Positions 16,760-27,397 of a DNA stretch of 64,000 nucleotides are shown here, piece by piece. Numbering within the stretch: position 1 is the first letter of the stretch; every line of letters starts with the position of its first letter. The notes under the pieces are model-generated. The model did not search any database, had not been told where the DNA came from, and saw only the letters and a list, made by a program, of their open reading frames with translations. The position numbers and the translations under genes were made by a program. Origin of the DNA: Dyadobacter sp. 676 (GTDB taxonomy: Bacteria > Bacteroidota > Bacteroidia > Cytophagales > Spirosomataceae). The stretch is taken from NCBI RefSeq assembly GCF_040448675.1, contig NZ_CP159289.1, positions 2,170,001 through 2,234,000 on the forward strand, given 5' to 3'.

Positions 16760-17822
16760 TTAGAAGTTAAGTTCTGGAAGTCGATCTACGGCCCTTTGCT
16801 TAACTTCCTCCACTGCACGTACATATTTGGTCACATGGTTCAGCCCACTATGCCCCAGCAAACTGGCCACGCTCCGAATGTCCGTTTCGTAGATCAGCAG
16901 GTTGGTCGCAAATGAATGGCGAGCTACATGGAATGTAATATGTTTCTCTATTTTGGCTCGCTTGCCCCAATTTGCAAGACATTTTAGTACCGCATTATGT
17001 GATGGTAGTGAAAACACCGAATCATCAGGGCCTTGGGAATCCCCCATAAGGCGAATTGCCGTCGAGTTTAGGTTGATTGTGACCTTCCTATCTGTCTTCT
17101 GTTGATCAATACTTAAAGTGCCGCTCTTAATATTTCGCCATTTAAGCTCGACAATATCACAAAACCGCAAGCCTGTATTACAAGCAAACAAAAAGGCCCG
17201 TTTTACGTGTTGATTTCCGCAATATGCTCCTGCCAAAGCTTGCAACTCGTCAGTTGATAAAACATCCTTCGCAATTCGTTGCTTATCCGTTTTGTTAACG
17301 ATTTCAGCGGCCGGATTTGAGGTGAAGAGCTTATCGCGTGTCGCCGCCTTAACCAGTTTCTTGAACTTTGAAAAATAATCATGGGGGGGTATCTCCGCTC
17401 AGCTTTTCATGACCATCAAGCCAATCCTTAAATCCTTGACAGAAGGACTCTGTGATCGCCTTTGGCCGTAACGATTTGTCGCCGGTATACTCCTTCAAAT
17501 AATTCACACTACAACTTATCATCCGATGATCCTTCTTCGTGTACGACTTCAAAAAGTCGTCGCAATAGACGAAGAAATCAACCGTTCTCCGATGCGTCAG
17601 TTCTACATCATAATCGGCGGCACCGATCTCCAGTTCCTTCTTGGCCCTAATAGCCTCCGCCACGCGTTTTGACTCTTCGTTATTTGATTTTTCAATCGGA
17701 TTCTTCGGTCGCTTGTAAATGTACACGTCCAAAAACTCCGTGCGACGCTTACCGTCTTCGTGAATGTCCAGGTAGTACCGGTACTTATCCTTCAATTCTC
17801 TTCGTCGTAGCTTGACACCCAT
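16760..17822 (-). pseudogene. int: Tyrosine integrase of the island, broken by one frameshift
   Basis: Two minus-strand frames (17822-17379 and the frame ending at 16760) form one 353-residue phage-type integrase when a single base is removed from the run of seven C (plus-strand G 17383-17389). In-frame reading across it gives LSGDTP then HDYFSKFKKLVKAA. The N-terminal arm domain starts MGVKLRRRELKDKYRYYLDI, then a SAM-like domain. The catalytic set is complete: Arg in TGLRFCDI, Lys in QQKTDRKV, HVARHSF, LLGHSG and Tyr in TKYVRA. It lies about 195 bases from the displaced tRNA end, the normal place for the integrase that made the insertion. The break is probably a sequencing error in the homopolymer, but true inactivation cannot be excluded. 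Confidence 0.85.
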
Positions 17823-17857
17823 TGGATGATATTTTCCTTTTGTTGTAGGTTGCTTTA

Positions 17858-17865
17858 CAAATATA
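17858..17865 (-). promoter_or_regulatory. Possible -7 element of the integrase promoter
   Basis: On the minus strand TATATTTG matches the Bacteroidota TAnnTTTG element and lies 35 bases upstream of the integrase ATG. No good TTTG -33 partner is seen, so the promoter would be weak or activated. Confidence 0.35.
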
Positions 17866-18016
17866 GGAATCTACCCCGAATAGTAACGTATTGGTAACGG
17901 ATTTTGAGACACCAACGGAAAACAAAAGAAAGTACCCCATTGGGAACAATAATTAAGTATCTCATTAACAGATAATTATTATTCCATTTATCTCTCTTCT
18001 TTTCTGTTGATTTTTA

Positions 18017-18038
18017 GGTTCGATTCCCGTCCCCGGTA
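18017..18038 (+). other. Displaced tRNA 3' end: right attachment site of the island
   Basis: GGTTCGATTCCCGTCCCCGG followed by TA is the T-loop, T-stem 3' strand and acceptor 3' strand of a tRNA. The bases before it (TTTTTA) do not complete the T-stem, and no anticodon or D arm precedes it, so only the 3' end is present. Integrases that target tRNA genes leave such a fragment at one end and rebuild the tRNA at the other. Here the intact tRNA should be at the left end, outside the window, with an acceptor strand near ACCGGGG. The former tRNA terminator follows directly. Confidence 0.7.
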
Positions 18039-18042
18039 CTAA

Positions 18043-18082
18043 ACGGGACTTTGGCGAGAAATCGTCCGAAGTTCCGTTTTTT
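18043..18082 (+). terminator. Rho-independent terminator of the former tRNA gene
   Basis: A 12-bp stem with two G-T pairs (ACGGGACTTTGG at 18043-18054, CCGAAGTTCCGT at 18066-18077), an 11-base loop, then a run of six T. It sits five bases after the tRNA fragment, showing where tRNA transcription ended before the insertion. Confidence 0.75.
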
Positions 18083-18395
18083 GTTTTAGCTAAATCACTG
18101 TTTACTAATCTCTGACTTTACTTAACTTGTCGCTTAATTCCGACTTTTCCTATTGACAAATTACAGTTTTGACTTTGTTTTTCCCACCGAATAAACGGAC
18201 CAGGTGCTCGCGGAATCTGCTATTCTCCTAACCTTTTCAATGAAATCGCAGGCAAATTTAGCAATTAGATTTACCTCAAGTAGCGACATTTTTCGCCGCA
18301 TTGACCTCGTTCACTGATCTGATGAGCGGGTTGTATCAGGCATGGAGATAATTAAAAAGTTTCAAGTGGGGTTCGCTCTATGAATGCATTAAGAC
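18083..18395. other. Gene-free stretch right of the attachment site
   Basis: No reading frame, RNA gene or hairpin that I can support. It joins the chromosomal tRNA remnant to the terminator of the subtilase gene. Confidence 0.4.
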
Positions 18396-18426
18396 AAAAA
18401 CGGGAGCCGTATGCCAGCTCCCGTTT
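18396..18426 (-). terminator. Terminator of the subtilase gene
   Basis: A 10-bp perfect stem (18398-18407 with 18417-18426; AAACGGGAGC and its complement), nine-base loop, with a T run on the minus strand. It lies 16 bases after the subtilase stop. Confidence 0.8.
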
Positions 18427-18442
18427 CACTCGTCATGATAAA

Positions 18443-20623
18443 CTATTTTATAACGATCTTCTTCGTCAGCACTTTTTGGTCTGAAACTACACGGAGGATA
18501 TAGATTCCTGGCTTCGAATTTTTGACATCCACTTCCATTTCTGGTTGATCTTTGAACAACTTGCCGAATAATTCACGCCCTTCAGAACTTACCACCTCAA
18601 CCTTACCCGAAGGCAGACCAGTCAGCTTCACACGGAAGAGCCCTGTACTTGGATTGGGATACACGGCGTTCTCAGGAAGTTCTTCGGTAACCTCCTGCGT
18701 CGCTGGAAGCATGTAAGTCACCACCGGGCGCTCAACAGCCGCCGTCCGAAGAGTATAATTGGTTGTACAACCTTCCAGGTAAATCCTGACCGCCGATCCG
18801 GTGGCAGCGAAGAATCCGTCTTTTAATAGAACTTCATCTTCAGCATGATAGATAGCTTCCGCACCGGAATTAACTACATTTTGTGCTGTGATAGTAGATG
18901 AGGCCTGTTGCCGATCCGACGAATTACTGTTCACGGGCGAGAGAATTGTACGGTCCGCCACGCATTCCTCTAAACCGGTAACAATCAACGAAAACTTCTG
19001 AGATCCCGAGACTAAACTACCTTTATGATTGATTGTTAGCGTATACGTTTGGCCAGGTGTCGGATTCACAACTTCAATCTTTTCGACATTGTCGCGGTCA
19101 TTGTCGCCTTGTAGAGCAGGCCCTTGGGCACTGATTTTACCATTAGACCAGTCCAGTTTCCACGGATAGTAGGTCGTTCCATTGGCGGTCAATCGCAAGT
19201 CGAGATCATTTACAAGTACAGCAGAGGGATCGTTATCAACTCTGTTGGTACCAGCAGGATCGATCCAGCAAACTGTGGCAACCAAGGGCTCTGTACCCGA
19301 AGCCACAAATTCCCTGGAGTAGCTTCCGCTGCTTGCCAATTGATCTTCTGAAATGAACGATTTTCCACCGTTATCGGTAATTGCGTTGGCTGCTTTTTCG
19401 GCGTTCAAAAGTCCCCAACCAAAAGCAATGTCCGGCCCTGGGTTGGCGCCGGCTTCACTCGCGGTGTGTAGCATGAGTGCCCTTACCGTTGAAGAACGCA
19501 TAAAATGCTGGTTGACGTTGTTATAATGCTGCTGGAGTAGCAACACTATACCTGTTACTGTCGGTGCGGCGAAGGATGTCCCGGCTCCATTGGTATAGTC
19601 TGTATCCGACCTGGTTGCGACGATCCGAGTGGTGCTGCCGGGCGCGGAGATGTCCGGTTTTACCCGACCATCGTCCGCCGGGCCATAGCTGGAAGGCTCA
19701 CTTCCCCCACTGTTGATAATCACCGAACTAGGGCCTGTATAGTTGAGTACGTCCCGGGTATTGGCTACCGAGAGGCCGTTTTTTACGACACCGCCGTTAT
19801 TGAGCTTATCCACCGGCCCACCAGCATTGCCGCCCGCAAATACCGAAATATAGTACGGGGCGCTATACATTACAGAATCCCAGCCTGCGACGTTATAATA
19901 GCTTCCATAACCGCCAACAACGTAAGAATGGTTCGAGACCAACAACCCCTGTGATGCGGCGGTTGCTACCTCCGAAAGATCGCCAGTAGGAGTATATGCG
20001 TGGACATTCGCCTTGGGGGCGGCGCCTTTTGCCCGGCCATACAACATGTTAGTAGGTGGTGGCGCTATCCATGGAGACGTGTTATTAGTGCCACCTTCCC
20101 ATGCGATTACCTGCCCGGACACTCCTGTTCCGTGTGCATAGGCAAGGGTCGAGTTAGTAGCAGGATTAAAAGCCGGCCCGTCGATCTGTATAGCCCTGCT
20201 CTGAAACGCTTGATGACTTACCCGGATAGGATCATATTCCCAAACGCCGGCAGTCATGCTTTCACCATGGACACTTAAACCAAGTCCACCACCTGAATAC
20301 AGCTTATCTGCTCTTACTGATATAATATCCTCGGTATCGAGCGGCTGCTCATAGATGGGCTCCCCTTTACTGTCGACCCCCTGCAGATGGAGCTTCCTTC
20401 CTTTGTCATCGACTTTATAAAGCGCCCACCCTTTTTGTTGGGCCAGTGCTTGTGCCTTCTTTCTTTTCTCTTCGTCCCGAGCCTTGAATCTTCTACTGTA
20501 CTCGATCAGTTTATCAACATCAGTTGAGTCCTGAATCTTAACGATTTCCTCTTTGGTTTGTGAGAAAGCGATAGATGACGAAAAACAAAGCACAATGATC
20601 GATAAATAACCTAATTGTTTCAT
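18443..20623 (-). CDS. Secreted subtilisin-like (S8) protease with type IX secretion signal
   Basis: A 726-residue serine protease. Signal peptide residues 1-21. Catalytic residues are Asp131 in WEYDPIRVSH, His164 in AYAHGTGVSG and Ser350 in GAGTSFAAPTVTG; Asn266 in AGGNAGG suits the oxyanion hole. A beta-rich domain after the catalytic part (about 430-555) resembles the C-terminal jelly-roll of S8A enzymes. Then comes a short stretch AEDEVLLKDGFFAATGSAV seen before many Bacteroidota sorting domains, and a C-terminal domain starting VYPNPSTGLFRVKLTG and ending LTKKIVIK, the type A type IX secretion signal. It should therefore cross the outer membrane by the system to which PorZ (encoded at the window's right end) belongs. 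It has its own terminator, and the repeat protein gene lies 34 bases upstream on the same strand, so both may share a transcript. Confidence 0.9.
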   Translation of the reverse strand: MKQLGYLSIIVLCFSSSIAFSQTKEEIVKIQDSTDVDKLIEYSRRFKARDEEKRKKAQALAQQKGWALYKVDDKGRKLHLQGVDSKGEPIYEQPLDTEDIISVRADKLYSGGGLGLSVHGESMTAGVWEYDPIRVSHQAFQSRAIQIDGPAFNPATNSTLAYAHGTGVSGQVIAWEGGTNNTSPWIAPPPTNMLYGRAKGAAPKANVHAYTPTGDLSEVATAASQGLLVSNHSYVVGGYGSYYNVAGWDSVMYSAPYYISVFAGGNAGGPVDKLNNGGVVKNGLSVANTRDVLNYTGPSSVIINSGGSEPSSYGPADDGRVKPDISAPGSTTRIVATRSDTDYTNGAGTSFAAPTVTGIVLLLQQHYNNVNQHFMRSSTVRALMLHTASEAGANPGPDIAFGWGLLNAEKAANAITDNGGKSFISEDQLASSGSYSREFVASGTEPLVATVCWIDPAGTNRVDNDPSAVLVNDLDLRLTANGTTYYPWKLDWSNGKISAQGPALQGDNDRDNVEKIEVVNPTPGQTYTLTINHKGSLVSGSQKFSLIVTGLEECVADRTILSPVNSNSSDRQQASSTITAQNVVNSGAEAIYHAEDEVLLKDGFFAATGSAVRIYLEGCTTNYTLRTAAVERPVVTYMLPATQEVTEELPENAVYPNPSTGLFRVKLTGLPSGKVEVVSSEGRELFGKLFKDQPEMEVDVKNSKPGIYILRVVSDQKVLTKKIVIK

Positions 20624-20657
20624 AGAATATTATCCGTTTATTGTTGGATTTCGTGAC

Positions 20658-21752
20658 CTATTTTCTTTCTACCAGAGCTTTCACCATTACTTTCAGTTCT
20701 TCAATTTCTTTACGTTGCGCCTGATTTTCTTCGTTCTGCTCGATTAAATACAGTGTAAGTTCTTCTATCTTTTCCTGCTGTATACGAGTGATATTTCCCA
20801 CACTCAATCCTTCGTTCTCCACTGTACCGGCACTTGGTACATTAGGTAAATGCCCATGTTGTTTAATAAAATTCTTAACTTCCTTTAACGATTGAAGCTT
20901 GTAATCCGGGTTAAAAACATAGTCGGCCCAACCTGTTCTGATACGTAATTCATCTGTAAGAATTCCCCCTTTGACAAACAACTTGTAAGCGCTCACATCG
21001 GCCGTCCCGACAGTGGATGGGAAAGTTGATGTACTGATGCCCATTTTACCATTAATAACAACTTTTGAATCCGCGAAATCGCCGTAAACCAGAGGTGTTA
21101 CCGTATTACTGTTGGCAATATAAAGCTTGTTACTACTGGTCTCATTGAATCCTGCACTGGCACCTATGAAAACATTTCCTTCTCCCGATACGTTGCTAAA
21201 ACCAGCACCAGGACCTACGAATACATTTCGCTGACCTATGGTATTATTGAAACCGGCGTTACCTCCAAAGAATGCATTCGAACTACCGGAAGTATTGTTA
21301 TATCCCGAGTGAAGTCCGAGAAAGGCATTCCAGGAACCAGAGGAATTGAACTTTCCAGACAGACTGCCCACAAATGTATTGTTACTTCCTCCCACATTGG
21401 TATAACCGGCATGATAACCTAAAAAAGTATTGGAATTGCCGGTAGTATTGGAGAAACCACTGTAAGCTCCGAAAAAACTATTCAGATAACCGGTTGTATT
21501 GACCGGTCCTGAATTAGCGCCGAAGAATGAGTTCTTCGCACTTGTTGACACTGCACCTGCGTTGTATCCGAAGTAGGAAGCTTCACTCCCGCCGGTACCA
21601 GCACCTGAACCATCATACGTAACAGTCCCGGAAATACTTTCTGTGCGGGCGGAAGAGTTTGAATTTTCTACCGATTGAGCCTCCACTGAAAGGGCGGAAA
21701 AAGATAGATAAAGGGCTGCCGCTATAAGCGACTTTTGTACAGCATTTTTCAT
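20658..21752 (-). CDS. YadA-head-like repeat protein with C-terminal coiled coil
   Basis: A 364-residue exported protein (signal peptide cut near SVEAQS, residue 26). Residues about 60-210 hold eight or nine 17-residue repeats of the pattern N.FFG..AG..NT.G.., as in the left-handed parallel beta-roll heads of trimeric adhesins. After a linker comes a region common in Bacteroidota tail-fibre-like proteins ([16 protein letters not shown], then [20 protein letters not shown]), ending in a coiled coil (about 315-360, [20 protein letters not shown]), which should trimerise it. No beta-barrel anchor and no type IX signal are visible, so how it reaches or holds to the surface is unclear. It lies upstream of the subtilase gene. 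Confidence 0.8.
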   Translation of the reverse strand: MKNAVQKSLIAAALYLSFSALSVEAQSVENSNSSARTESISGTVTYDGSGAGTGGSEASYFGYNAGAVSTSAKNSFFGANSGPVNTTGYLNSFFGAYSGFSNTTGNSNTFLGYHAGYTNVGGSNNTFVGSLSGKFNSSGSWNAFLGLHSGYNNTSGSSNAFFGGNAGFNNTIGQRNVFVGPGAGFSNVSGEGNVFIGASAGFNETSSNKLYIANSNTVTPLVYGDFADSKVVINGKMGISTSTFPSTVGTADVSAYKLFVKGGILTDELRIRTGWADYVFNPDYKLQSLKEVKNFIKQHGHLPNVPSAGTVENEGLSVGNITRIQQEKIEELTLYLIEQNEENQAQRKEIEELKVMVKALVERK

Positions 21753-22533
21753 TAATGTGACATTTTGTTTTTTGCCCCTACTCTGTTACAGGCTTTTCGG
21801 GCACCACCTTATTATTAGGATAAATTATTTCATATTGTAAGGATGCTATTGTCTATAACAACAGATTCCCAAGTCGACTATCTGATTACATGAAACTTAT
21901 ATGCACTATAAGTAAAAACAGATTTTATCGATAGAACCATCAATCGACAACAGTAACCAGAGATATTTGAAAGTTTTGATTAAATCATCGACGACCTATG
22001 AGTCAGAATCATCGCGGATACTGTGCACCTTCCCGACGCCCAAGGAATGTTAGACCTAGCAGGTATATTAGCACAATACTAATAAATAGTAAGTAACTTC
22101 AAAATAATATAGCTATTAGAAAGAACCATTTTCGACCAATAAGTACATTTATTCGACGAAAGAGATAGTATCTAGTGACGAATTGATACCTTGACATATT
22201 ATCAGATATTTTTGCCTGATAAAACCGCAGCATTTCAAATATTTTCTTCACGTACCACTGATGAAACTGAAACAGGTGATAACATAAATGTCCCGAGCCT
22301 TCTTGTAAAATAGCTAGGTACTGCAATGTACATACGCAGCCCCTGGCCCTTCACTAAGCCGGCAATGACACGTGCAGCTATTGTTTAAATCGCGATCTGG
22401 CCAACTCCCATCCGCCACGCCTTCTCCTTGAAAACCGTTCCGTTTTATACAATTCAGAAACCATTATTGAATTTAGATTTGCTACCTTCACACCGGGCGC
22501 TGTTCGCCAGGGTAAAACCCGAATGTTACAACT
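21753..22533. other. A/T-rich 780-base intergenic region
   Basis: No supportable gene. The minus-strand ORF at 22099-22326 lacks coding character. The region must hold the promoters of the minus-strand repeat protein and of the AraC gene. TAGATTTG at 22474-22481, about 52 bases before the AraC ATG, fits the -7 element but has no clear -33 partner. Confidence 0.4.
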
Positions 22534-23346
22534 ATGGAATTCCGATACTTCCAACCGGCAGAAGCCCTGAAACCGTACATAAAGCATTACTACGTCTTCG
22601 AATCGGCGGGTAATGCATTCTATGAGGATACCGTATTTCCCAGTGGCGATATGGAAATCATTTTCAATCTGGGTAGCGGAGTATGGGAGTGTTTCGGGCA
22701 TAGTTCGTTTCTGCCGAACCCGGCTGTCGAATTGTGGGGGCAGATAACGAAGCCGTTGAGGATTCGTTCCACGGGTAGCCACACCATGCTCGGCGTGCGT
22801 TTCTTCACCCATTCGTCGGCGTTCTTTCTGGAAGATGAAATCGGTGTTTTCAACGATCGGGTGTCCGACCTGGCGGATATCCTAGGAAGCGATATCACAC
22901 ATTTGCACCACAGGTTGCTGGAAACGGGTCAGGCCATCGAACGGGTCGCAATTTTGGATGGCTTTTTTACCAGAAAATTGCTGCGCGCGTCGAAAAAAGA
23001 AAGACAACTGCAAAAAGTCGCAAGGATCGTGTCGAGCATCACCAACGACCCCACAGAGAATAATATCAGCAACGTCGCAGATCGATACGGCGTAACAACG
23101 CGCTATCTCCACAAACTCGTTTACCAGCATACGGGACTTTCACCCAAACACGTTGATAAAATCCACCGTTTCCAGACAAGTCTTCGACTGATTGGCCGGC
23201 AGTCCCTGCCGCTCACCTCCGTTGCCTATGATGCCGGCTATTTTGACCAGTCGCATTTTATCAGGGACTTCAAGGCTTTTACGGGACTCACCCCATCGGC
23301 CTATCTCGACAATCTTTCGTCTCTCAACCAATTGCTCGCCCATTGA
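22534..23346 (+). CDS. AraC-family transcriptional regulator
   Basis: 270 residues. The N-terminal part (FRYFQPAEALKPYIKHYYVF, then FPSGDMEIIFNLG) matches the common DUF6597-type sensor domain of AraC regulators, and the C-terminal 100 residues carry two helix-turn-helix motifs (NISNVADRYGVTTRYLHKLV and SVAYDAGYFDQSHFIRDFK, then AFTGLTPSAYL). It ends 90 bases before the PEP-mutase-family gene on the same strand, which is its likely target or partner. Confidence 0.88.
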   Translation: MEFRYFQPAEALKPYIKHYYVFESAGNAFYEDTVFPSGDMEIIFNLGSGVWECFGHSSFLPNPAVELWGQITKPLRIRSTGSHTMLGVRFFTHSSAFFLEDEIGVFNDRVSDLADILGSDITHLHHRLLETGQAIERVAILDGFFTRKLLRASKKERQLQKVARIVSSITNDPTENNISNVADRYGVTTRYLHKLVYQHTGLSPKHVDKIHRFQTSLRLIGRQSLPLTSVAYDAGYFDQSHFIRDFKAFTGLTPSAYLDNLSSLNQLLAH

Positions 23347-23436
23347 AACGAGCGTTCCGGTTTGTACAATTCCAGTTCCGCGGCATCGAATACCTTTGTG
23401 TATGTCAATTCTATAAACAAAGGTAAATTTCAGATT

Positions 23437-24207
23437 ATGGACACATTCGGGACATTTCTCCAACTTCATCAGCAAACCGGACCTTTTCTGCTCGGCAACA
23501 TCTGGGACGTCAGCAGCGCACACATCTTCGAGGCAGCAGGCTACAAAGCCATCGGTACTTCCAGCCATGCCGTCGCGGCGGCATTCGGTTACGACGATGG
23601 CGAAAATCTGCCATTCGATCTGCTGCTTCGCCTGGCCCGCCGGGTAACCGAAACCGTTAGAATTCCGTTCTCGGTAGACCTCGAAGGCGGTTTCAGCGAA
23701 ACTGCGGCCGGCATTACCGAACACATCAAGATCCTGCACGACGCCGGGGTGGCGGGTATCAACCTGGAAGACACCCTGGCAAAACCGACGCGCAGACTTC
23801 GTCCGGCAGAGGAGTTCAAGCAACTGCTTACCCGCGTCGCCGATCAGCTCGAAAGGGAAAATATCCGGATTTTTCTCAATGTCCGGACAGACGCATTCCT
23901 GCTCGGCATGCCTAATGCGTTAGACGAAACGATCGGCCGTATCAATATGTACGAAAACACTGGTATTCACGGCATATTCGTTCCTTGCGTCACCGATTCT
24001 ACGGATATTAAAATGATTACAAGCGAAACAATACTGCCCGTGAATGTGATGTGTATGCCTGCATTACCGGACTTCGGAACGCTTAAAGAGCTCAATGTCA
24101 AAAGAATCAGCATGGGGCCGTTTCTTTTTAACAGGATGACCGAACAGACAAAGGCACTGGCCCGTGATGTGGCCGAAGGGCAAAGCTTTGCTCCGCTTTT
24201 CTCCTGA
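23437..24207 (+). CDS. Isocitrate lyase/PEP mutase family enzyme
   Basis: 256 residues of the phosphoenolpyruvate mutase/isocitrate lyase superfamily, (beta/alpha)8 barrel enzymes that make or break C-C or P-C bonds in 2-oxo acids. Recognisable: GNIWDVSSAHIFEAAGYKAIG, typical of the first strand and helix; FGYDDGENLPFD; VDLEGGF, holding metal-binding Asp and Glu; GINLEDT; and NVRTDAFL. The KKCGH motif of true isocitrate lyases is absent, so it belongs with the PEP-mutase/oxaloacetate-hydrolase-like branch of unassigned substrate. The ATG at 23437 is chosen because it begins just before the conserved first strand; an upstream frame to 23362 lacks family similarity. It is paired with the AraC regulator upstream. 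Confidence 0.82.
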   Translation: MDTFGTFLQLHQQTGPFLLGNIWDVSSAHIFEAAGYKAIGTSSHAVAAAFGYDDGENLPFDLLLRLARRVTETVRIPFSVDLEGGFSETAAGITEHIKILHDAGVAGINLEDTLAKPTRRLRPAEEFKQLLTRVADQLERENIRIFLNVRTDAFLLGMPNALDETIGRINMYENTGIHGIFVPCVTDSTDIKMITSETILPVNVMCMPALPDFGTLKELNVKRISMGPFLFNRMTEQTKALARDVAEGQSFAPLFS

Positions 24208-24238
24208 GCGGGATTATCTACTATCGCATTACTCTTTA

Positions 24239-24277
24239 TGAGCTTAGGTTTTGAAAGAACTTTTAATCCTAAGCTCA
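24239..24277 (+). terminator. Terminator hairpin after the PEP-mutase-family gene
   Basis: A 10-bp perfect stem TGAGCTTAGG (24239-24248) with CCTAAGCTCA (24268-24277) around a 19-base loop, followed by an A/T-rich tail, 31 bases after the stop. Confidence 0.5.
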
Positions 24278-24433
24278 AATTTATTCTACAACATTTTTTT
24301 GGGAACAGCGCAACGGCTCTTTCTTTTCGGGTTGATTTAATTTATATTTGAAGTTTCCCAAATCGAAAGGCCCCTGCTGATTGACGGAAGGGCTTCTTCG
24401 GCATCAACACGAACCTTAGCCAACGATATTCTA

Positions 24434-27375
24434 ATGAAAGTTTCTCCCTCAGAGCCGTTTAAAATTGTTTATTCAATTCTTAACCATGAGTATCTGGGGT
24501 ACATCTTCGAAGCCTTTGTCGTTCAGCTCAATGCCCAGGGCGATTTCTCCTTTCAGGTACAGAATATATCGTCCAAAAACATCAAGGAATTCCGTTCGGG
24601 GCTGGATACCAGAGACTTCGAGCTCGTCAAGCTGATCGACGACATTCAGCAGGATGCGGTCCTGAAAAAATACAATCCCAAGAAACTGAGCGCGGTGGAT
24701 TTCTTCCTGAAAGTTTATGACCCTCAGAAGGGAGATAAGACTATTCAGGAGACGATCGCAGGCTATCTTGAAAATTGTAAGTCGCGTATTCTCGAAAGGC
24801 TGGCCGGAAAAGATATCTTCATCATGGGGAACGATGGCAACCCGCTGTGGAAACCGGTGGTTTGGGAGCGCGAAAAAGCGACTATCCGCTTCCATTTTAT
24901 CCGGAACGAGGACAATACCCATTATTTCCCGACGATCCGCCATCAAATGCAAAAGCTGGAATTCCAGTATAAAAATGCATTTCTGATTTGCGAAGATCCC
25001 GCCTGGCTAGTGCTCGACGGCCATCTTTACCATTTCGAAGGGAACGTCGACGGCAAGAAAATCAAGCCTTTTCTCGCGAAAAAATTCATTGCCATTCCCG
25101 GCCAGGTCGAAGAGCAGTACTATGGCCGCTTCGTGGCGCCGTTGATCGCCTCTTACGACGTTGTGGCGCGCGGCTTTGAAATCCGGAACGTGTCGTCCAT
25201 TCCCAAAACGATCCTCACGATTTCCGAATACACCTCCAATCCTAAAAAATCTCCGGTACTTTTTCAGGATAATGAAGATGTGGAAGTATTGGAAGAAGAG
25301 GATAATGACGTAACATTCGACCTCTCCTTTCAGTACGCAGGCTTTTCGTTCCATTACGACAGCTTCGCGCACGCGTCGAGCGTACACATGGAAAAAAAGG
25401 TAACGACTATTTTTTCAACAAGGTTAAAAGGAATATCGAGGTCGAAGGCCAGCATGTGCGCACTTTGAAGGACATGGGGCTGAACATCCGCAACGGCAAA
25501 GTTCAAATGCCTAAATCGGAGGCATTCGGATGGCTGCAAAGCAACGCGATCGCATTGGCGGAATATGGCATCACCGTCCGGCAAAATACCGCCGACACGA
25601 AACGTTATTTCCTCGGCTACTCGTCCCTCGATATCTCGATCCAGGAGGGCCGCGACTGGTTCGATATCAATGCCAGGGTGCGGTTCGGCGAATACGAGAT
25701 ACCGTTTATCCAGTTGCGGAATTATATTCTGAACCGCAAAAAGGAATTCCTGCTGCCCAACGGCGAAATAGCGGTAATTCCCGAATGGTGGTTTACCAGG
25801 TATTCCGAATTCTTCTCCTTTACCGAAAACAGCCACGGAGACGACCAGTTGCGGCTTCGGATGCACCATTTGGCATTGGTACAGGAACTGAAAGAGGATA
25901 ATCTGGCTACGGCCGTGATCAGCCGCAAGCTGGAAAACCTGCGAAATTTCCAGCACATCGAGCCCGTGGAGGCGCCGGCACATTTTCACGGCCTCTTACG
26001 CCCGTATCAGAAAACGGGTTACGACTGGCTGCGGTTTTTGAAGCAATACAGGTTCGGAGGCTGCCTGGCCGACGATATGGGTCTGGGAAAAACGGTGCAA
26101 ACGCTCGCATTACTGCAATCGGAGAAAGAAGGCGGCGCAGAGCGGCCGTCGATCCTCATCATGCCGACGTCATTGCTTTATAACTGGCAGCTCGAAGCGA
26201 GCAAGTTTACACCCGATATGCGCGTGCTGCTGTACACGGGCACGAACCGGGAAAAGGACACGGCACAATTCGATAATTACGATTTGGTACTTACGTCCTA
26301 CGGTATTGTGCGGCTGGACATCGACATTATGGAGGATTACCGGTTCAATTACGTGATCCTCGATGAATCGCAGGCGATAAAAAACCCGTCGTCCATTATC
26401 ACAAAGGCTGTAAAACGACTTAATTCGGCACAAAGGCTGGTTTTGACCGGTACACCGATCGAAAATAACACGCTCGACCTCTGGTCGCAAATGTCGTTCG
26501 TAAACCCTGGATTACTGGGTACGCAGGCATTTTTCCGGGACGAATTTCAGGTTCCTATCGAGAAGAAAGGGGACGAGGAAAAGACGAAACGGCTTTACAA
26601 CCTCATCAAGCCATTCATATTAAGGAGATTAAAATCACAGGTCGCAACTGACCTTCCCGAAAAAGTGGAAAGCATCCAGTATTGCGATATGTCCGACGAG
26701 CAGGAAAAAACATACGAAGAAGCGAAGGCCTATTACCGCAACCTTATTCTGCAAAGTATCGACGCCGAAGGTATTTCAAAATCGCAACTGGTCGTGTTGC
26801 AGGGCCTTACCAAACTCCGGCAGCTCGCTAATCATCCGGTGATGGTCGACCCCGACTATGCGCACGATTCAGGTAAGTTCGAGGACGTGCTTTACAAGCT
26901 GCAAACCGTCATGAGCGAGGATCATAAGATATTGATTTTCAGTCAATACATTAAACACCTCGATCTTTTCCGACAGTATCTGGACGAAAAAGAAATCCAG
27001 TACGCCTACCTCGACGGCGCCACCCGCGACCGGCAGGAACAGGTAGAGGCGTTCCAGAACGATGAAAACATCAAGATTTTCCTTATTTCCCTCAAAGCCG
27101 GCGGGCTAGGTCTCAACCTCACCGCCGCGGACTATGTTTTCATACTCGACCCATGGTGGAACCCGGCCATCGAAGCGCAAGCCGTTGACCGTGCGCACCG
27201 GATTGGCCAGGACCGGACGGTGTTTACCTACAAGTTTATCACCAAAAATTCGGTAGAAGAGAAAATCCTCGCATTGCAGCGCTCGAAGAAGCAGCTGGCG
27301 GATGATTTAATTTCAAGTGAAGAAGGATTCATCAAGTCGCTGACGCGGGAAGATGTTTTGAATTTGTTGTCATAA
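24434..27375 (+). pseudogene. SNF2/DEAD-like helicase, one gene split by a frameshift
   Basis: Two overlapping frames (24434-25468 and 25456-27375) make one 980-residue protein if one A is added to the run of seven A at 25392-25398; the joined reading is VHMEKK then GNDYFFNKVKRNIEVEGQ. The N-terminal 500 residues are the extension usual in Bacteroidota SNF2 proteins. The ATPase part shows motif I DDMGLGKTVQT, motif II DESQ in VILDESQAIKN, motif III LTGTPIENN, and the helicase C half with SLKAGGLGLNLTAADYV and DRAHRIGQDRTV. It would remodel protein-DNA complexes. Both halves are otherwise well conserved, so a sequencing error is more likely than a true pseudogene. It converges on purA, with a palindromic repeat between them. 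Confidence 0.88.
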
Positions 27376-27397
27376 GTATTCACCAAGTACAAACGGA

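Noticed and set aside
18017..18038. Complete tRNA gene ending at 18038
   Set aside because: No matching 5' acceptor strand, D arm or anticodon arm upstream; only the 3' end is present.
22099..22326. 75-codon minus-strand ORF in the gap before the AraC gene
   Set aside because: A/T-driven composition rich in Phe/Tyr/Arg, no start context and no family pattern; probably chance.
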